Source: Pegea sp. RAD2-039
Taxonomy: Eukaryota > Chordata > Thaliacea > Salpida > Salpidae
Reading direction: 5' to 3'
Length of the DNA stretch: 64,000 nt
NCBI GenBank assembly: GCA_034620365.1
Contig: JAQGEQ010000180.1
Location: 108,408-172,407 of the forward strand
In this document: in pieces, positions 59,213 to 64,000 of the stretch
How the letters are laid out: each line of letters begins with the position of its first letter
Position numbering within the stretch: the stretch's first letter is position 1
The notes under the pieces: generated by a model
Databases searched by the model: none
Told to the model about the DNA's origin: nothing
What the model saw: the letters and a program-made list of their open reading frames with translations, nothing else
Position numbers and translations under genes: made by a program

Positions 59213-61310
59213 ACATTCCTATATTTATTTAAGTTCTCTTCTGTTTCATCCGTAAAAAATCATTTTAAAGCTAAACGTTAAAGATTTATGAACAAAAAGC
59301 AAGGACATGAACCACTTAAGATAATGCTGGTATGATTGTAAATTACATTTTTAAAGAGATAAAAAAATATTTTACTTCTGAAAAAGTAACGTTTGATGTC
59401 TATGAGATAAGTTTTTGCGTTTTTTAATTTTTACTCGCAGAAAAATTAATATTTTAATCTAAGTTGAAATTTCGCCTCTTATATTTTGATGTTTAATTTT
59501 TTTCTGCTTGAATTAAAATGATATTATAAAAACTTTGTGCTTTAGTTGATTGTACTCTCAAGCAGCTGTAATCGAATCATTCAAGTTTTATGTGTTTTAG
59601 CCTAACTTCTGTAGGTTAGTTTACATACGGAGTAGTTACCTTTTCAATCAATGTTTATATATTTTCTAGAAGGATTAAATACTTTAACTTTGATTAAGCA
59701 AACACATCTATACTAGAAGTAACATCTTTTATAAAAATTAAAAATTGTTTATTAGTTCTGAAAACAAAACTTTTTGCTAAATCATATTTGAATTTTATTC
59801 AGTAAAAAGCAATTGTAAATATAAAGTTTATTTCATCGATTTGTTCAAACTTGATATTTAAAAAATCGACTAAAACAAAAAACATTACATAGATATTAGT
59901 AAATTACTTTTAACTATCTCCATTTACAATATCTCGGAGACAAACAAAAACTATCTTCTTGTAAGAAAATAGTAAAAAAAATAATCTAATGTTAGAATTT
60001 TTACAAAGGTTTTAAGTGATTAAGTAGAGTTACAAGGAATATTTCAAACATAAACTGTTTATATTAAATTATTGAGCCGACAATAAAACGTTGTTTAAAA
60101 TAAATCAAACCGGAAAAAAAATTGAATTTTAAATTTTGAGTTTTGTCCGGACAAACACTAAACCGAAAGATATTATTAAAAACAAACAAGTTTTATAGAG
60201 TTTAACAGAAGTTCAAGACAAATCAACTATTTTGAAATCGGCAACTTGCCGATGACCTTATATCAAATTCAAAATAATTCGAAAGTAAAAGATGCTAGTT
60301 ATCATTAGTCAGTGATTTCAATCCCAAACATGCTAGCATGGTGCAACTTCTTGCCAAGTAATCTAAGAAGAAGTATTATTGCAAGATATATTTTCATCAG
60401 TTCCAATTTTGAAATCCAGAACATGTCGGTTATCTAATTTAAACAATTGCTAGTTTCTATTTTGTATGAGTAACTTTTGACTATTACACAGATAAATGTG
60501 CTTCGGGCCACTTTCACGGAGTTTCCAGTATTTTAAGCCGATTGACTATTAAAAAAAACTCAAATAATTATCATCTAGTATAATGATTTAATAGTTTTGA
60601 TTCTCAAGCTTATGTAGGGCAACAACCACAAGTAAAGAGCCTGAATTTTCCATAGACAGAATATAACCTGTTTTTCTTTATCTTTTATAATCATCTAATA
60701 CTCAAAATTTGAAGAAAGCATTTGGAACACACCAAAAACAGAAATCATTTACAAGAACTAGCCTTTTATCAAGTCTTTGCATTCACATATATATGAAAGC
60801 AGTAAAATTATACTGATAATAAGCATACTGAATAGATAAACCACAATATTTAATTGCAAAATAAAGCTTTCATTAAGTTTTGAAATTGTGCACAGGGTTT
60901 AAATTATTTATCAAAACTAAAGAAAGTAAAGTTTGTTTAAACGTAGAGACGAATTTTCACAAATATCTTTCAGTTACATGCATATCTTATAAAATTGTTC
61001 TTTTGGTAATCAAGCAAAGTTTTATTTTTTCTTGCAGAAAGTAACAAAACAAATTCACAAAAGCTGTTCTGAGCTTTTATAACTTGCTAAAAATTATTTT
61101 TAAATTTGTGCCAAATTATAAGCATATCCATAAGGTTGTCTGTGATTTATGTAAAATATCATTTTATATAAACGGAAAAAGCAGAGTGATCACCTAGAAA
61201 GATTTTACAAAATTGTTAATAATAAAACTGTTTTTTTTCGGTTCTTAAATTGAAAACAAACTACTAAAATGATTACAATTTGAACCAACTAAATAAATTA
61301 ATTAAACATT
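59213..61310. repeat. Third spacer copy
   Basis: 59213-59700 resembles the flank after other members, and 59745-61020 follows 2200-3620 closely with some deletions. At about 61020 it passes into sequence similar to the family's 5' flank (GCCAAATTATAAGCATA; ATAAACGGAAAAAGCAGAG) and then to the satellite. No gene is seen. Confidence 0.7.
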
Positions 61311-64000
61311 AATAAGTCTTTGAGCAAATGTTTGGCGATATCACTTGGGCGACTAAAGCATTTTTGACGCACTTTAAAAGCTACCATTTAAGTTTGCCGC
61401 ATTTAATTTTATGTTTGATTGAAAAAAATAGGAAAATACTCCGAATAGAAACTTACCTTATTCAAATAGATGAAATTTAGAAGTCTTAACTACGTTCATA
61501 AAAACATTAATAAGTCCATAAGCAAATGTTTGGCGATATCAGTTGGGCGACTAAAGCATTTTTGAAACGTTTTCGAAACTATCATTTAACTTTGCCACGC
61601 TTAATTTTTTGTTTGATTGAAACAAATAGGAGATTACCCCTGATAGACACTTACCTTATTCAAATAGGTAAAATTTAAAAGTCTTAGCTACGTACATATA
61701 AACATTAATAAGTCTTTGAGCAAATGTTTAGCGATATCACTTGGGCGACTAAAGAATTTTTGTCGCATTTTCAACTCTACCATTTAGGTTTTGCGCATTT
61801 AATTTTATGTTTGATTGAAAAAAATAGGAGATTACTCCTGATAGACACTTACCTTATTCAAATAGGTAAAATTTAGAAGTCTTAGCTATGTTCATATAAA
61901 CATTAATAAGTCTTTGCGCAAATGTTTGGCGATATCACTTGGCCGACTAAACCATTTTTGACGCACTTTTAACCCTACCATTTAAGTTTTGCGCATTTAA
62001 TTTTTTGTTTGATTGAAAAAAATAGGAGATTACTCCTGATAGACACTTACCTTATTCAAATAGGTAAAATTTAAAAGTCTTAGCTACGTACATATAAACA
62101 TTAATAAGTCTTTGAGCAAATGTTTAGCGATATCACTCGGGCGACTAAAGAATTTTTGTCGCATTTTTAACTCTACCATTTAGGTTTTGCGCATTTAATT
62201 TTATGTTTGATTGAAAAAAATAGGAGATTACTCCTGATAGACACTTACCTTATTCAAATAGGTAAAATTTAGAAGTCTTAGCTATGTTCATATAAACATT
62301 AATGAGTCCATAAGCAAATGTTTGGCGATATCACCTGGGCGACTAAAGCATTTTTGACGCACTTTTAACTCTACCATTTAAGTTTTGCGCATTTAATTTT
62401 AAGTTTGATTGAAAAAAATAGGAGATTACTCCTGATAGGCACTTACCTTATTCAAATAGATAAAATTTAGAAGTCTTAGCTATGTTCATATAAACATTAA
62501 TAAGTCCATAAGCAAATGTTTGGCGATATCACTTGGGCGAATAAAGCATTTTTGAAACGTTTTCAAAGCTCCCATTTAACTTTGCCAGGTTTAATTTTTT
62601 GTTTGATTGAAAAAAATAGGAGATTACTCCTGATAGACACTTACCTTATTCAAATAGATAAAATTTAGAAGTCTTAGCTACGTACGTATAAACATTAATA
62701 AGTCTTTGAGCAAATGTTTGGCGATATGACTTGGGCGACTAAAGCATTTTTGACGCACTTTTAACTCTACCATTTAGGTTTTGCGCATTTAATTTTATGT
62801 TTGATTGAAAAAAATAGGAGATTACTCCTGATAGACACTTACCTTATTCAAATAGGTAAAATTTAGAAGTCTTAGCTATGTTCATATAAACATTAATGAG
62901 TCCATAAGCAAATGTTTGGCGATATCACCTGGGCGACTAAAGCATTTTTGACGCACTTTTAACTCTACCATTTAAGTTTTACGCATTTAATTTTATGTTT
63001 GATTGAAAAAAATAGGAGATTACTCCTGATAGGCACTTACCTTATTCAAATAGATAAAATTTAGAAGTCTTAGCTACGTACATATAAACATTAATAAGTC
63101 TTTGCGCAAATGTTTGGCGATATCACTTGGCCGACTAAACCATTTTTGACGCACTTTTAACCCTACCATTTAAGTTTTGCGCATTTAATTTTTTGTTTGA
63201 TTGAAAAAAAATAGGAGATTACTCCTGATAGACACTTACCTTATTCAAATAGGTAAAATTTAAAAGTCTTAGCTACGTACATATAAACATTAATAAGTCT
63301 TTGAGCAAATGTTTAGCGATATCACTCGGGCGACTAAAGAATTTTTGTCGCATTTTTAACTCTACCATTTAAGTTTTGCGCATTTAATTTTATGTTTGAT
63401 TGAAAAAAATAGGAGATTACTCCTGATAGACACTTACCTTATTCAAATAGATAGAATTTAGAAGTCTTAGCTATGTTCATATAAACATTAATAAGTCCAT
63501 AAGCAAATGTTTGGCGATATCACTTGGCCGACTAAACCCTTTTTGACGGACTTTTAACTCTACCATTTAAGTTTTGCGCATTTAGTTTTTTGTTTGATTG
63601 AAAAAAATAGGAGATTACTCCTGATAGACACTTACCTTATTCAAATAGATAGAATTTAGAAGTCTTAGCTATGTTCATATAAACATTAATAAGTCCATAA
63701 GCAAATGTTTGGCGATATCACTTGGGCGAATAAAGCATTTTTGAAACGTTTTCAAAGCTACCACTTAACTTTGCCAGGTTTATTTTTTTGTTTGATTGAA
63801 AAAAATAGGAGATTACTCCTGATAGACACTTACCTTATTCAAAAAGATAAAATTTAGAAGTTTTAGCTACGTACATATAAACATTAATAAGTCTTTGAGC
63901 AAATGTTTGGCGATATCACTTGGCCGACTAAACCATTTTTGACGCACTTTTAACTCTACCATTTAGGTTTTGCGCATTTAATTTTTTGTTTGATTGAAAA
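61311..64000 (+). repeat. 198-bp satellite array, 13 full units and part of a 14th, running off the edge
   Basis: Units begin (AAT(A/G)AGTC) at 61311, 61509, 61707, 61905, 62103, 62301, 62499, 62697, 62895, 63093, 63292, 63490, 63688 and 63886: a spacing of 198 with a single 199. Each unit has a conserved half, with palindrome AGGAG-ATTA-CTCCT and GACACTTACCTTATTCAAATAG, and a more variable half with a few alternative versions (for example GGGCGACTAAAGAATTTTTG, GGCCGACTAAACCATTTTTG, GGGCGAATAAAGCATTTTTG). Versions recur in mixed order. Homology to the flank of the SMC6-like pseudogene shows where it came from. Confidence 0.96.

Noticed and set aside
61311..64000. Regular repeats as a CRISPR array
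   Set aside because: The period is 198 bp with no unique spacers; whole units are homologous. Splicing and tRNA features show a eukaryotic genome.

Overview
The window is nuclear DNA of an A+T-rich animal (roughly three quarters A+T by eye). Evidence: a eukaryotic tRNA-Asp, genes split by short GT-AG introns (down to 45 bp), relics of non-LTR retrotransposons, a secreted Ly6/mucin-like protein gene, a PROPPIN/WIPI-type autophagy protein, and broken copies of RME-8/DNAJC13, SMC6 and an outer-dynein-arm docking protein, which implies motile cilia in the lineage. Short introns and a gene built of many frame-neutral mini-exons would suit a flatworm- or rotifer-like animal, but nothing fixes the phylum.

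Layout. (1) 1-9 kb: block 1 of a large segmental duplication: the 3' end of one member of an unrecognised intronless gene family, a spacer, an SMC6-derived pseudogene flanked by inverted satellite monomers and a minisatellite, then a complete family member (7067-8410). (2) 9.3-19.4 kb: a LINE tail, tRNA-Asp (10342-10413) and a minus-strand gene with 23 reconstructed exons (17410 down to 11226), lying between two copies of a dispersed repeat. (3) 20.1-23.1 kb: two minus-strand pseudogenes, the RME-8 N-terminus and the C-terminal part of an ODAD-type docking protein, separated by a 113-bp tandem repeat. (4) 23-30.6 kb: very A+T-rich DNA with a three-copy 791-bp repeat and a 345-bp repeat carrying two copies of a possible first exon. 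(5) 30.6-32.5 kb: a six-exon secreted Cys-rich/Thr-rich gene. (6) 33.8-38.1 kb: LINE relics around an intronless WIPI-like gene. (7) 39.6-40.2 kb: a Pro/Gln-rich minus-strand reading frame. (8) 40.9-42.1 kb: a patchwork of WIPI fragment, minisatellite and family-gene fragment. (9) 44-55.7 kb: block 2, a close copy of block 1, with a frameshifted family member, a second SMC6 pseudogene and an intact family member (53774-55144). (10) 57-64 kb: an inverted spacer copy, another family-gene tail, a third spacer copy and a 198-bp satellite array that runs off the right edge.

There is no operon-like co-operation. The main theme is turnover: repeated block duplication, gene decay, and a satellite that appears to have grown from one monomer (block 1) to two (block 2) to at least 13 (right edge). 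The likely functional genes are the mini-exon gene, the Ly6/mucin gene, the WIPI-like gene, the two intact family members and the tRNA. All family names come from remembered motifs; no database search was possible.
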